Below, one piece after another: positions 23,561 to 34,184 of a stretch of 64,000 nucleotides of DNA (position 1 is its first letter; the number at the start of each line of letters is the position of its first letter). Under the pieces are notes generated by a model that worked only from the letters and a program-made list of their open reading frames with translations, had not been told where the DNA came from and did no database searches. Both the position numbers and the translations under genes were made by a program. This stretch comes from Anodontia alba. Taxonomy: Eukaryota; Mollusca; Bivalvia; Lucinida; Lucinidae. The stretch covers positions 125,052,035 through 125,116,034 of the forward strand of contig OZ024821.1 in assembly GCA_964016985.1 (NCBI GenBank), read 5' to 3'.

Positions 23561-23885
23561 TGAGCATGATGCCAGACTGGATAAGAGCCTTTGTCAATTA
23601 CCTGACGTGATACTATCCATTTTGTTCTCACATGTGACGATGGATAAGTGGATGTAGTACAGTAAGCAAGAGATGCTTATCAGTTCCTGAGATCACTTAT
23701 TTACTTTACTCCTATCGAGCACTGCTCCCATTTCCTTTACACTAGTTCGTGTCTTTTAATCAAATTTGCACATGTTTATCAATCATAAATTTAAGTGTTT
23801 TGTGTGAACTTGTATTGCTATCCATGTTTTATTATATACAAAGTAATGAAATATAGAGAATTATTAATGAAATAAAATGCATATT

Positions 23886-23960
23886 TTCACTAGTGAAATA
23901 TAAGTTTTACATTTTCACTAGTGAAAATATAAAACTTATATTTTCACTCCTCTGAGCAGT
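23886..23960. repeat. foldback of TTTTCACTAGTGAAA type
   Basis: Repeated TTTTCACTAGTGAAA words, each self-complementary, and inverted TATAAGTTTTA/TAAAACTTATA blocks. AT-rich and non-coding. Confidence 0.6.
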
Positions 23961-24240
23961 GAAAAATATAAGATCTGGATCTACTTTTTTCTTATTTACA
24001 TTAATGTTTTCATTACACGAGATGAAAATTTTTTATGGTATTCACTGAAAAAGAGTAAATTTTCTTTTTATTTTATTTTTACACGCCAATGCGCGTTTCT
24101 GACGTCATATCTAACGTCACCAAACAAAACAAAACATGAACGTCATGTCGCCAAGGAACAAAACTGCGTGTCAGACTTTCCCTTGCAAATGCAAGATTTG
24201 CATCTCTTCTATCGAAAGTGATGTATATAATAAAAAGAAA

Positions 24241-24389
24241 ATTCAAATGTTTGTCGTGAATATGACTTTTATTTCATCTCGTGAAGTGAAAAACTGTATA
24301 TTTCATTCGTGCCTTCGGCACTCATGAAATATACATTTTTTCACTTCACTCCAAGAAATAAAAGTCATATTCACTCCAAACATTTGAAT
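24241..24389. repeat. long palindrome ending 19 nt before the ShKT5 exon
   Basis: Arms of about 72 nt (ATTCAAATGTTTG..GTGAATATGA … TCATATTCACTCCAAACATTTGAAT) pair with few mismatches around GTGCCTTCGGCAC. The right arm ends at 24389; the acceptor AG is at 24407-24408, so the foldback occupies the branch-point region. Confidence 0.85.
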
Positions 24390-24408
24390 ATCCTCTATAT
24401 ATTTACAG

Positions 24409-24519
24409 ATTGTGTAGACAAAGAAGACTGTTCTATATATGGACGTGACTATGCATGTACTGCAGAATTCTCGAAATGGGCAACGATCCAGTGCCCGGCA
24501 TACTGTGGTTTATGTACTG
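24409..24519 (+). CDS. ShKT domain exon 5
   Basis: Acceptor TATATTTACAG, 37 codons, donor CTG|GTAATG, phase 1-1. The product CVDKEDCSIYGRDYACTAEF.. continues SKWATIQC to CPAYCGLCT. It differs from ShKT4 at only a few residues. The six-cysteine spacing is standard. The frame is open for about 100 bp upstream, which is intron read-through and not an alternative start, because homology begins exactly at the splice site. Confidence 0.95.
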
Positions 24520-25817
24520 GTAATGTTAAACATAAATTTTCAATGCATTTACATTGAATTGTTTTCGTTATTATAGAAATAAATATTTTTCATGTATATA
24601 TTTTACTCATTTAAATTTTTCATATGTCCTTTCATCTCAGAATTGGCTTGAATGTAACTTGGTATTGATGGGTTATAGAGTGTTTCTGTGCTTTGGGTGA
24701 GTATCCAAACACTGATTATTTTTTTTTTAAAAAATATGTTAATGTCTTTTATTCGCAAAGTTCATTTTCTGTTACTGACCAGTAGAGTTCTACTAAATGC
24801 TTGTATTCTTCTGAATGATGCATTCTATAAAACAAAGCAGCACTAATTTAGGGCCCAAGAGGAATTCTGTCTACTATTTTTAACTTTATCGTCAGTCTTA
24901 AACCCCAAATATTTGGAATTAAAAACCTTAAGTTTGAAATAGGACTTGGGTAGAGCTCGTCTCATTTTACATTAACAGCTACATCTTTTAAGATATTTTA
25001 ACTGAAGTAAGTAATCTAAAATGTAGATCCTTTGTAAATCAAGAAAACACAAAAATAGAAATAGTAGGCTCGGTTTAAATGAATCTTTTTATAAGAAGTC
25101 TGTGTATCTTCATAACTTAACATTGCATCATTCCTCACACATCCCTAGCAACGCCTGTAGTATTCAAGGTGTAATGTATGAGTTTAAATGACCAGAACAT
25201 TTGCAAATGCTAGCAAATTACCAAAGTAAAGGGCGACGATTTACGGCGACAGCTCCTGCGATCACAAAAATAATCTGCATTGGAGAGTGGGGTCCTTTGA
25301 AACATTAATACATAACAAAAGATAGAAATAGCTAAATGTGTTCGATTGCGTACACATCTGCAATAATACCCACACTTCTAGCAGTGCCCTTTCTGTATGT
25401 TCTGATTTCACGTTCAGTGATGTACGAGCACAATAATCTCAAAGGATCGGAAAATTAAATAGTATCAACATAATATCGAATTTAAAATGATATTCCTATT
25501 TCCTGTGAAAAAAAAATAGGAAATTTATTATTTGTGTGTCAACCGCTTAATTAACTAAAATCCTCAAACATTAAAGTGTACAAAGGAAAAATCTTTCTTG
25601 CATTTTAAAATATCTTATCTGTAATTTTGACTTTTTTTGTTCAGATTTTGAATACCGTGTAAATTCTGTATACGTGTGTGTACATACTGGTTGTAGATGA
25701 AACATGTCCATTCTGCGCTGGTGAAATTCGATTTAGATTTTCAAAATACCTATACATTTAATGAATGGAATATAATATGTTAAAACAAATAATTTGTTCG
25801 TAACGGCGTTTATTTTT
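24520..25817. other. intron, nothing recognised
   Basis: AT-rich, no exon seen. Confidence 0.5.
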
Positions 25818-26000
25818 ATGCCCCCAAATTCTAAAAAGTTGGAGGGGCATATTGCTTTTGGGTCATTCGTTTGTTCGTTCATTCGTCTGTCTGTTTGTCA
25901 CGCTTTGATCTTGTCAGCAAGATATCTCGATAATTCTTTGAGCTTGTGCCTTTAAACTTGGTGAGCTTATTGGCCAGCGGAGGAAATCACGTGGTTATTT
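25818..26000. repeat. fragment of a CGTC/TTCG-rich dispersed repeat
   Basis: TATGCCCCCAAATTCTAAAA, TTGGAGGGGCATATTG, then CGTTTGTTCGTTCATTCGTC. A similar opening (29171-29420) has (GTCCGTCC)n. Both look like truncated ends of the tandem-array elements. Confidence 0.5.
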
Positions 26001-26175
26001 TTTGAAAAAAGAATCGGATTACTTTTGTGAGAGTTTTACAAACATTTATTTCTAGTTTAGGTATGCAATGTGCACCATTCACACAATTCATGTTCCGTAA
26101 CTTTTTACGTGTAAGAAAAAGATTACATCTCTTCAGTTTTGTTTCTTCTAACAGACCTGATTCATTTTATTGAAG

Positions 26176-26253
26176 GCACTTTGACGTCATCGACATCGAC
26201 GGTTGTGACTATGGAAATGTCAACAAAAACGCAGAACAAAAACAGTACGACAG
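26176..26253 (+). CDS. linker exon 6: 26 codons
   Basis: Acceptor TATTGAAG (weak pyrimidine tract), donor CAG|GTATTG, phase 1-1, encoding TLTSSTSTVVTMEMSTKTQ and then NKNSTT. It is clearly homologous to linker 5, so linker plus domain were duplicated as a pair (linker 5/ShKT5 and linker 6/ShKT6). Confidence 0.83.
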
Positions 26254-27390
26254 GTATTGTTTGAATTAAATTCGCAATTATTAGGCGTTTAAACACTTTG
26301 ATATAAATAGTTTCTAAAAACGATGAGCCTTGAAAGCAATGAACAAACACACCTAAACTGAAATAGCTGGTGGCGACGTTTTCTAGGCCAGAGCAAGTAG
26401 TTCGACCAATTAAGCCTCATCATGACCCTCATATAAATATTTCATAATCTCGGAATGGGCTCTATGATCACGAATGACTAGACAGTTTAAATTACAATTT
26501 AATGAAGAACAGTGAGATTTTTATGGCAAAACCACTTCACTAACATCCGCTGAAGTGAAGATAAATATACCCTAAAAAGGAATTACCCTTGAGAGAAGTT
26601 GACACGATCACACAATCGAAAATAGCTGAAGGGTCGAAGTTTTCTGAGCCAGACTATAAGAATGCTAATGTGTTTTTTTGCAAATACTCAAAAAGACACG
26701 TCTTGTTAGCCTTTAATTTAGTTATGATATAGTTTTTTAACAGCATTCTTTTATGTAAAAACAAGTATTGTTTCTGTCTCTGATAAAAAGGCATAATTAT
26801 TCGACTTGCATACCCGTGTTGCCTAAGATATTTTCTATACCTGTGAAACCTGTTTTTCAAGTAATTCGTATTTTATGGCATTGATCTTCGAACTGGCATG
26901 TAATGATAATTAGATAAATAAATATGGAAATCTCCAGGAAATGTTACAGTCACGGGACATAGCCGTCCCAAGCCATCGTAAAAGGGTTAAATGATATACA
27001 ACGGCATCATAACAAGGGTGTTTCTTCGAAAGAACGAATAAACGAGAAGGAATTGTCGCAGAAATACTGCTTTAGATTGGTCAACAGCACAGATGCATAC
27101 TAGTGGGTAGGTGCATGGGCTTACATTTGGCTTTAATGGCACCAAAGCTCATCCTTACTATTTATACAGTTTCTTTAACACTAATATATTAATTCAAATC
27201 TAACACGTTACGATTGGCAACAAGTACACACAAAAGAACAAAACTCGGAGTCTCGCTTTGATTAAGTCTGTTCATATTTCAGCAGTGTATTCATCAACAG
27301 AAATAGAATTTGAAAAACTACCCACAGCCCCCTGGCACCAGCTTGAGATACTGTATTTTCGATTTATTCATCAGACACATTCATACGCGG
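26254..27390. other. intron, nothing coding
   Basis: 26925-26990 has a short remnant of the unclassified repeat (TCCAGGAAATGTTACAGTCA). No exon seen. Confidence 0.45.
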
Positions 27391-27482
27391 TTTTTTTTTT
27401 GTTGTTTTTTTGTTTGTTTTTTTGTTTTGTTTTTTTGTTTTTGTTTTTTTTTTGTTTTGTTTTGTTTTTTTTGTTTGTTTTA
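27391..27482. repeat. T/G low-complexity (T-rich with GTTT)
   Basis: A run of T with interspersed G (TTTTTTGTTTG), followed by its loose complement AAACAAACAACC near 27498. Phe-rich and Lys-rich frames here are artefacts. Confidence 0.9.
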
Positions 27483-27697
27483 TAGATGCTACAGATAAAC
27501 AAACAACCAAACGGAAACACCAACATATAAACAATAAACACCGTTCTGCTTCGAAGGAAAAAATGTAACGCAGACAAAACGACGAAATCAAAATGTTCAC
27601 TGAGAAACGCAATGCACTATAAGCAGGGCAGCTGGGCGCGTATATACTCGTAAACATGAAACCATGGTTCGCTACTTCGGCTAGATGTTGTAGATTT

Positions 27698-27976
27698 CAT
27701 TACGAAAACACGCCTATTTAAATATGTTGAAAATTTCCCCACCAAAAACTGAAAGTTTTCAGATAAAAAGTCTAATATTTTTCATATTTCTGCTCAAAAC
27801 ATAGATTGTGGGCACTTGTTAGAACCGCCTCACTGAGGCGGTTCTAACGAGTACCCACAATCTGTGTTTTTGAGCAGAAATAAGAAAAAACAATGTATAC
27901 CCCTGTAAACCCCAGTTTTACTATATAAAAGTAGGGTTTAAGGGGTTCAAAATTGTATGGGTATGTTTTCGTGATG
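27698..27976. mobile_element. MITE family A, copy 2
   Basis: Starts CATTACGAAAACACGCCTAT, ends GGGTATGTTTTCGTGATG, with central GCACTTGTTAGAACCGCCTC / GAGGCGGTTCTAACGAGTAC palindrome. Orientation is opposite to copy 1. Confidence 0.85.
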
Positions 27977-28150
27977 TTATGGGGCAGTTTACATGTAACA
28001 CATGCAGACTGAAAATTTGAGAGTGACAGGTATAGAGATATCTTTAAATTATTGTAGCAGTTAAAGATTTCTAAGAAAAACAAATATGCTAGCTGCAAAT
28101 GTTAAATCACTAAGTTAATAGACACAAATTATGTAGATAAATGCTCAAAT

Positions 28151-28763
28151 ACGAGGGTCATGCAAAACGTTCTGTCACTAATAGGCTTCCTTGGTTTTAT
28201 CCCAGGTATATTTTAAAATGCTTCACTGCACTTGAATGGTCAATAGCTAACGATACCCGTTTACTTCGTTCAAATTGCTTTCCCACTGACCGAGTTATTG
28301 CAAATTGAAATAGATGCAGTCATAAACACTGACCAATTTACTTGTTACAATAAGAAACGACCAAGCAAAGGATGGTCAGGAGTCCACTTTTTACATGACA
28401 ACGCCTCCTATCATACGTGTGAGGTTTTTTTGGCTTCTGAAAAGGTGAAAGTTTTAAACCATCCACCTTATTCACCTGACCAAAGTCCCCGTGACTTCTT
28501 TTTATTTCCAAGGCTGAAGAAAATGTTTTCTGGAAATAGGTATATAGGTCTAGAAGTTCTCTTGGCAGCGCTATTTATCAGTGTCTCCAACAGATACCAA
28601 AAGAAGATTATTTATCTGCTTTTCGCGACTAGGTAAAAAGGTTACAAAAATGTGTATCAGTAAAGGGGGAATACTTTAAAGGTTTGTTATAAAAATATGT
28701 TTGATAAAACGTAGCACTGAAGTAATCCGAACCCAGTGACAAAACTTTTTGCAGGACCCTTGT
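28151..28763 (+). mobile_element. internally deleted mariner-like element 1
   Basis: Terminal inverted repeats ACGAGGGTCATGCAAAACG (28151) and CTTTTTGCAGGACCCTTGT (ending 28763) bracket 613 bp, about half of a full mariner. It retains only the C-terminal part of the transposase (28298-28636). It lies in the intron immediately upstream of ShKT6, ending 66 bp before that exon. Confidence 0.8.
28298..28636 (+). pseudogene. mariner transposase, C-terminal remnant
   Basis: The frame contains the catalytic motif HDNASYH, then HPPYSPDQSPRDFFLFPRLK and GNRYIG, typical of the mariner D,D34D catalytic core. Only 31 residues separate the two aspartates instead of 34, and the first catalytic Asp and the whole N-terminal DNA-binding domain are absent. 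A non-mariner tail (QKKIIYLLFATR) follows. It is a dead remnant. Confidence 0.85.
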
Positions 28764-28828
28764 TGTCTGTTGTAGAAAAATGTATTTTTTTAGATACGTT
28801 ATACTAAGTCATATCACAATATTATAAG

Positions 28829-28939
28829 GTTGTGTGGATAAAGAAGATTGCTCTATTTACGGACGTGACTATGCATGTTCGAAAGAATACGCTACATGGG
28901 CAAAATACCAGTGTCCGTCTTATTGCGGCTTGTGTTCAG
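28829..28939 (+). CDS. ShKT domain exon 6
   Basis: Acceptor ATATTATAAG (weak pyrimidine tract), 37 codons, donor CAG|GTAATT, phase 1-1. The product CVDKEDCSIYGRDYACSKEY.. continues ATWAKYQC to CPSYCGLCS. Six cysteines have standard spacing. It is close to ShKT4 and ShKT5. The weak acceptor next to a mariner insertion could make it alternatively spliced; skipping would keep the frame. Confidence 0.92.
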
Positions 28940-30383
28940 GTAATTACACACATTTATGATTTTGTGCAGTCACTTATGAGAAACTTAGGAGTGGTGAGAT
29001 ATCCGCAACTAAACATAGTCTCTTACTAGAACAAAGAGTTTGCAGTTTATGATTCAAAATTGCCCCTGCAATTTCTTTCACACTGATCCTCATGACATCA
29101 AACTCTAATGTCATAAAGTACCTTATTGTGTCAAACAATATTTGCTTGCATACCTTATATTTTATTTGTTTTTATACCCTGCTACTAGACAGTGGCGGGG
29201 TATTATGGTTTCACCTTGGTCGTCCGTGCGTCCGTCTGTTCGTCCGTCTGCCGTCCGTCCGTATTTTCGTTTCCGGATGATAACATCAATTGATTTTCAC
29301 TAAACTTGGTATGTGCACTGATATTGTGGATATCTAGTTTGGGATTGCTTATTGGCAATTTTCGTCATTTTTAAAGTCGTCTGCCCGCCACATGATTGTG
29401 CTGGAGTATTACCATTTCACGTTTTATTTGTTTTATTTTTCGGCCAGCACTGTCATGTTAAAGAGCATATGGTTCCTTCGACTTTGAGATAACGAGTGTT
29501 AACTGTATTTTTTGTCCAACAGTGAATGTGTTTGGCTGTATTTGTAGGATAAGTTTCGAGTAAAACTGTTGGGTGGAGGCTTGAACCTGGCTTTACGGAC
29601 GTCTAACCGCACCCATAATCTTGATACTTTTCCTGCTTCAAATAGCGGTATGTGTTTCCAAACTCAAAGTTGATACAGCTATATTACATATCTGAAGTTA
29701 TTTTAGTGCTCCCTGCAGCAAATATTATTCATAATTGTTTGGAGCAAATATTACCTCCGCGAGCAAAGAAATATTTCCTTTACAATTTCATCTCACTGCG
29801 CGACTTCATTTGAAAACGCCAAAAGTGTCTAAAACAGAATGTTTATGCTATGCAATAAATAAGTTAATACACCTTGAGTTAAAAAAAAAAACAGTAAATA
29901 TTTCAATCAAAACTTGCAAATCTTACAAACAAACTCGTGCAATCCACTCGCTTGTTCACTGGATGTGCAAATCACCCGGAAAATATGTCCTGTATTTAAT
30001 TTCAGGGTGCATTAACCTCTATTTGTAGCATTTCTCACTTGTAAGGTTTTGCTTTTTAAATAACGGAATGGACTTGATTCAATCACTTAATTATTGTCGT
30101 ATACCCGTATATGAATCGGGTGTCTGACACCAGTAGTTACTCGAAAGAGAATTAAGTGTCAAACGATACAGAATTTATTTCAAAATGCATCGTAATAGGT
30201 ATTGGTCGGTAATATTATGATTTGAGTAAATTGACTTTAGATCATCTGCATAATTTATGTAGGCCGGGTAATTTAGAATCTTAGGTATCTACGAACTCAG
30301 ATACGTTCTTGTTTAGACGGTAATGCGCGAAATATCTGTAAAATATAAAAATTTAAAATACTATTTTAGACTTTTAAATTTAG
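28940..30383. other. intron
   Basis: Contains the GTCCGTCC-rich fragment at 29171-29420 and a half pogo-like end (GAGATAACGAGTGTTAACTG at 29482-29501). No exon seen. Confidence 0.45.
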
Positions 30384-30428
30384 CGCGACAACTAGAGTTC
30401 CACACAGGCTTCTCTGACAGATGGTAGT
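30384..30428 (+). pseudogene. decayed linker exon (relative of linker 2)
   Basis: CGCGACAACTAGAGTTCCAC.. aligns with GCACGACAACTGAGAGTACC.. of linker 2 (13112-13156), and the similarity runs on into the donor flank (GTAGTAAATGATT versus GTAGTAAGTGATT). Relative to linker 2 one base is missing in the ACTGAGAG segment, the donor GTAAGT has become GTAAAT, and in the phase-1 frame a stop TAG occurs. It sits where a linker between ShKT6 and ShKT7 would be expected. It is probably skipped, with ShKT6 joining ShKT7 directly in phase 1. Confidence 0.65.
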
Positions 30429-30534
30429 AAATGATTTTTATAGTCTTAACCCCGAATGTACGTCTGCCGTATTGCTCTACATGCTTAGACAGATATAACT
30501 GAATGACTTGTGTAGAACCTGATGATAAACAGTA

Positions 30535-30800
30535 TAGTAGATGTCGGGGAAGAACCACAATCACAGAACATACCTAACTATGACACCAAGAGGAAGAGCA
30601 AACAAACCATGACATACAGTACACAAGCCACAGACCAAACAAAGGAAACCAATCAGCTCCCTCTTCCCCAACAAGGTGATCAAATTGCTACACAGAACCC
30701 ACTAGACACAACAACAAAGCCAACGAACAGATAAAGACATCGATCAACCACAAGGCCACACAGAGAACAAACCACCACCTCCGAACAGCCAGTAGTATAC
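30535..30800 (-). repeat. unclassified dispersed repeat (minus copy)
   Basis: GAAGAACCACAATCACAGAA, ACACCAAGAGGAAGAGCAAA, CTCTTCCCCAACAAGGTGAT and CCTCCGAACAGCCAGTAG match the copy at 39780-40060 block by block. The Gln/Thr-rich frame it contains is therefore repeat sequence, not a linker exon. Confidence 0.6.
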
Positions 30801-30808
30801 AACTATTT

Positions 30809-30883
30809 CATACCTTCTGGGCGACAGTCAAAACTATCAGCCCTGAGGTGCTGATATTTTTGACTGACGCCCAGAAAGGTATG
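30809..30883. repeat. 75-bp hairpin
   Basis: CATACCTTCTGGGCGACAGT / TGACTGACGCCCAGAAAGGT pair across CCCTGAGGTG. Confidence 0.8.
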
Positions 30884-31325
30884 ATATAGATATTTTATTA
30901 CCCAACTCATATTTTAAAGGAACTGTTCAAGAAGTCGCTAAGTAATTCCCGTGACCGTGAGATAGTCCAAAATATGAGCCCAGGTAGTAGTACTCTGAGA
31001 AACGATTTGATATGGCTGGCTTTTGTCACAGGTGAAGTTGCTAGGTAATTCACGTGACCGGAGGATAGTCAAAAATATAAGCCCGGATGATAGTTTTTTG
31101 AGAATCGGTTAATCTGGCTGGCTTTTGTCACATATGAAAATGCGTTAGACAGTCAAAAATGCTTCATTACTTCGCATATAGTAGGTTGTGTTATAATAAA
31201 AAACCTTTGGGGTGTTAAATTGATTTTACAGAGACTGTTCGAAAAGCAATCTGGCTATGTTCTACACTATTTGTTGTTCAGTCAGCACTTATAAATATAT
31301 AACACAAGAGAGTAAAATAGACATA

Positions 31326-31654
31326 GAGTCGAACCTCAATAGCTCGACGTCTCGTTTACTTGAACTCGTTTTTGAGTCCCTATGGAAATCTTCCGATAGC
31401 TCACAAAAACAGAATATTTAAGGAATCTTTTCTTTTTATCATGAAATTGTGTTGTCTGTACTCATTAGAATCGCCTCATCGAGGCGATCCTAATGAGTAC
31501 ATGCAACATACATTATTGTCTAGAAGATTGAAAAGTAAATTATCGCCATTTGCTTCCTGCCCTAGTGCCTTGACTGACTCCCATTTGCTTGAATTACCCA
31601 TGTCGCGAATGAATTTCCACCGTCTCAAGGATGTTCGAGCCGTTGAGGTTTTAC
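31326..31654. mobile_element. pogo-like MITE with internal palindrome, copy 2
   Basis: Ends GAGTCGAACCTCAATAGCTC and GAGCCGTTGAGGTTTTAC, TA on both sides. The centre (31452-31510) is the ATTAGAATCGCCTCATCGAG palindrome also found in the copy at 1644-1985. Confidence 0.7.
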
Positions 31655-31711
31655 TATACTAAAATGTAGGAATAAGTGTCTCAATATGTCGAGTTATTGC
31701 GGTATATATTA

Positions 31712-31981
31712 CAGTGAATCCGTTACAACGTTAGCATTTTTTCCCGAAGACGTTGCCATTAAAATGAATTTGCTGTTGTACAGATTACATAATGAACAAA
31801 CTGATATGTAAAAAGGTCTTGTTTTGTATTCAAAACGTGCTTCTTTAAAATATTAAATACAACATTCTTGCATAATTTGTGACTAATAGTTACCTCTTAA
31901 GGGAAGGTTTCTTGACAGTCAAATTGTCATTATAACGAATGTCATCGTTGTATCGAGTGTTGGTAAAAAGAGGGTTGTCTG
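31712..31981. mobile_element. probable TA-flanked MITE
   Basis: Begins CAGTGAATCCGTTACAACG after TA and ends CGTTGTATCGAGTGTTGG..TCTG before TA. Terminal pairing is imperfect. 7581-7900 is a related sequence. Confidence 0.5.
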
Positions 31982-32261
31982 TATTCCTGAAACATATAAT
32001 TATTGGCCTTTTACAGAGGTAAAGGTAAACGCTGCAATGCACGAACAAATTTACTCTGTAAATGTCAGTTATAGACAGGACCTTCATATGGCACTTCACA
32101 TAAAACCAAAGAATATCAAATACAAAGCACTTATCAAGCAACAAATGGCGATTACACCAAGGAACAGAAAGCAACTTCAGGAGGAGTTGCCTTAAGTCGT
32201 TACAATTATACGAAGTAAGTATAGCCTGGCTACCAATGTCTGTGGTCGGGCCCATGGTCAT

Positions 32262-32519
32262 CATCACGAAAACACGCCTATGTAATTTTGACTCCCTTAA
32301 AGCCCACTTTTATATAGTAAAACTGGGGTTTACAGGGGTACACATTGTTTTTCTTATTTCTGCTCAAAAACATAGATTGTGGGTACTCGTTAGAACCGCC
32401 TCGTTGAGACGGTTCTAACGAGTACCCACTATCTATGTTTTGAGCAGAAATATGAAAAAAAAATTCATTTTTGGGTGGTAAAATTTTCAGTATATTTCAA
32501 TAGGCAAGCTTTCGTAATG
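32262..32519. mobile_element. MITE family A, copy 3
   Basis: CATCACGAAAACACGCCTAT … GCTTTCGTAATG with GGGTACTCGTTAGAACCGCC / GGTTCTAACGAGTACCC centre. It is the closest relative of copies 1 and 5. Confidence 0.85.
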
Positions 32520-32816
32520 TGATCTTGTTTGTGGTTTTTATTTCTGAAATAGACTCTTCCATCTCTGCATTTGAAGACATCAATCGTTGACAAAGGGTTA
32601 TAGTGTGGGTCAAGAACAGAATGGTAAATAATGTAGATCCAGATGAGACAGCTTAGTATGAGTCGTCTAATCTGGATCTTAACTGTTAGCACAATATTTT
32701 TCTTGGTCCATAGGACTGAACGGGTGAAAAGGTGCGACAAAAAAAAACAAAAAAAAAAAACAACATCTCCCTTCGCTTCACACGGTGCATATTTAATTTG
32801 CTTTTCTGTGTTTTAG

Positions 32817-32926
32817 ACTGCAGCGACAAGGAAGATTGTTCCGTATATGGCTTTGAATATATCTGCACACCAGAATACAGATCCTGGGCGGAACAGCAGT
32901 GCCCAGCATTCTGTGGATATTGCTAA
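32817..32926 (+). CDS. ShKT domain exon 7 with stop codon (terminal coding exon)
   Basis: Acceptor TTCTGTGTTTTAG, then 35 codons and TAA at 32924-32926. The product DCSDKEDCSVYGFEYICTPE.. continues YRSWAEQQC to CPAFCGYC and stops right after the sixth cysteine. The spacing is standard. The stop replaces the codon that in other copies (ACA, ACT, TCA, GAT) lies between the last Cys and the split splice codon, and the donor G|GTACGT is retained one base after the stop. The gene therefore probably has a spliced 3' UTR. Confidence 0.95.
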
Positions 32927-33970
32927 GGTACGTTTAACGCTTAACACCCTGGGTAAATTTTCAGCAGACGATATTTTGTATTATTTTTCTTATTATTTCG
33001 AGAAAAACAGGACTTGACATTTCATGCAAATTGTCTCCAATGAATGAAACATCAAATCCTGTTTTCTGGGATAAATCAGAAACCTATTTTCAATTTGTCG
33101 TCTGCTGAACTTGCTAAGAGAGTGTTAAAGGTTAAATAAGGTTGTGTTAGAATAGAGACAGGAACTTTTAAAAGTTATCGCCTTTGTAAAAACGGCGGAA
33201 TAATCTACGAAGTATATTCAATCCCCTAAATTGATATGTAAAAAGATCTCCCTAATTCTCCTTTTTTTAAATGGTCTCTAGATGTAACCTCTTGACTTAA
33301 CCCATTTATGACAGAATAAACTCCTCCTCTACCCGCTAACCCCGCCTTTTCCAATACATACACCGGAAGAGGTCAATTTCAATTTTGGTAATGTCAGACT
33401 ACTTGATTTATATATTCCTATAGAAAAATGGCTAAACTATTTACAAACAGTGGAGACCCTGATCAGACAATGCGGCGTCTGATTTTGGTCTGCAGTGTTT
33501 GCCAATTACTCTTTTGTGGTCTCCAGACTAAAATGGCTTAACAAGTACATGAATTATCTATTGTTCACGGGCCCTCTTCATTACCCATAGGCAAGCCTCT
33601 TTCAATTTAGTTACATAACTCCAAATGTTAAAGTCTGATCAGAAGTCACGAATTGAGCAGAGATACATAAAACCTGCAAACTCTTAAGGATATACGAATA
33701 GAAATAGCGATATCAAAGCACAGAACCTATGGAATCGACTTTGGTTAAAATCAGCAAACTTAGTGCGAATATTACAGCATCATCTGTTCCGAAATCCTAG
33801 AGACTCCCAGAAACTGTCAAACATCTTCATAGATATCACTGTGCCGTTGCCAAGGAAGCAGGAACGGTACTCACAGAATGAATCAAAAGCGATAACATAT
33901 TAAGAAATCAAACTTGTTTGATTAAACTGAATTCCTGATTTACATAATCCTATGTGGCTGTGTGGTTTAG
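32927..33970. other. putative 3' UTR intron
   Basis: Begins at the strong donor GTACGT (32928). No coding exon seen. Includes a hairpin-like GATCAG remnant at about 33440-33510. Confidence 0.45.
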
Positions 33971-33975
33971 ACATC

Positions 33976-33997
33976 TCTCTCTCTTTCTCTCTCTCTC

Positions 33998-34049
<52 letters not shown>

Positions 34050-34100
34050 CCTATTTTACAAAATTCTGTGTGGTTTAGATCTCTTTCTCTCTCGCGCGCG

Positions 34101-34142
<42 letters not shown>
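33976..34142. repeat. compound (CT)n / (CA)n microsatellites
   Basis: CT run (33976-33998), CA run (34001-34048), then CTCTCGCGCGCG and a second CT run (about 34103-34143). Confidence 0.95.
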
Positions 34143-34146
<4 letters not shown>

Positions 34147-34184
34147 ACACACAAATATTATATATGCATTTAATATAATAAATA

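Larger units (their letters stand above)
7074..32926 (+). other. multi-exon ShKT-domain gene (gene-level entry; 3' part)
   Basis: Thirteen recognisable coding exons, alternating Ser/Thr-rich linkers and seven ShKT domains. Every internal exon begins with two bases of a split codon after an AG acceptor and ends with one base before GT, so all introns are phase 1 and any linker or domain exon can be gained, lost or skipped without a frameshift. Together they encode about 417 residues. ShKT domains are small six-cysteine, three-disulfide modules found in secreted animal proteins; they are named after a sea-anemone channel-blocking peptide, but presence of the fold is not evidence of toxicity. 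Thr/Ser linkers are candidate O-glycosylation sites. No catalytic domain, signal peptide or transmembrane segment is visible, so the N-terminus must lie elsewhere. A mucus, matrix or other secreted role is only inference. Confidence 0.85.

Noticed and set aside
27364..27657. Lys/Asn-rich and Phe-rich frames
   Set aside because: Translations of a T/G low-complexity run.
30522..30734. Gln/Thr-rich frame as a linker exon before ShKT7
   Set aside because: It matches the dispersed repeat at 39780-40060 and 43540-43670, and has no splice sites in phase 1.
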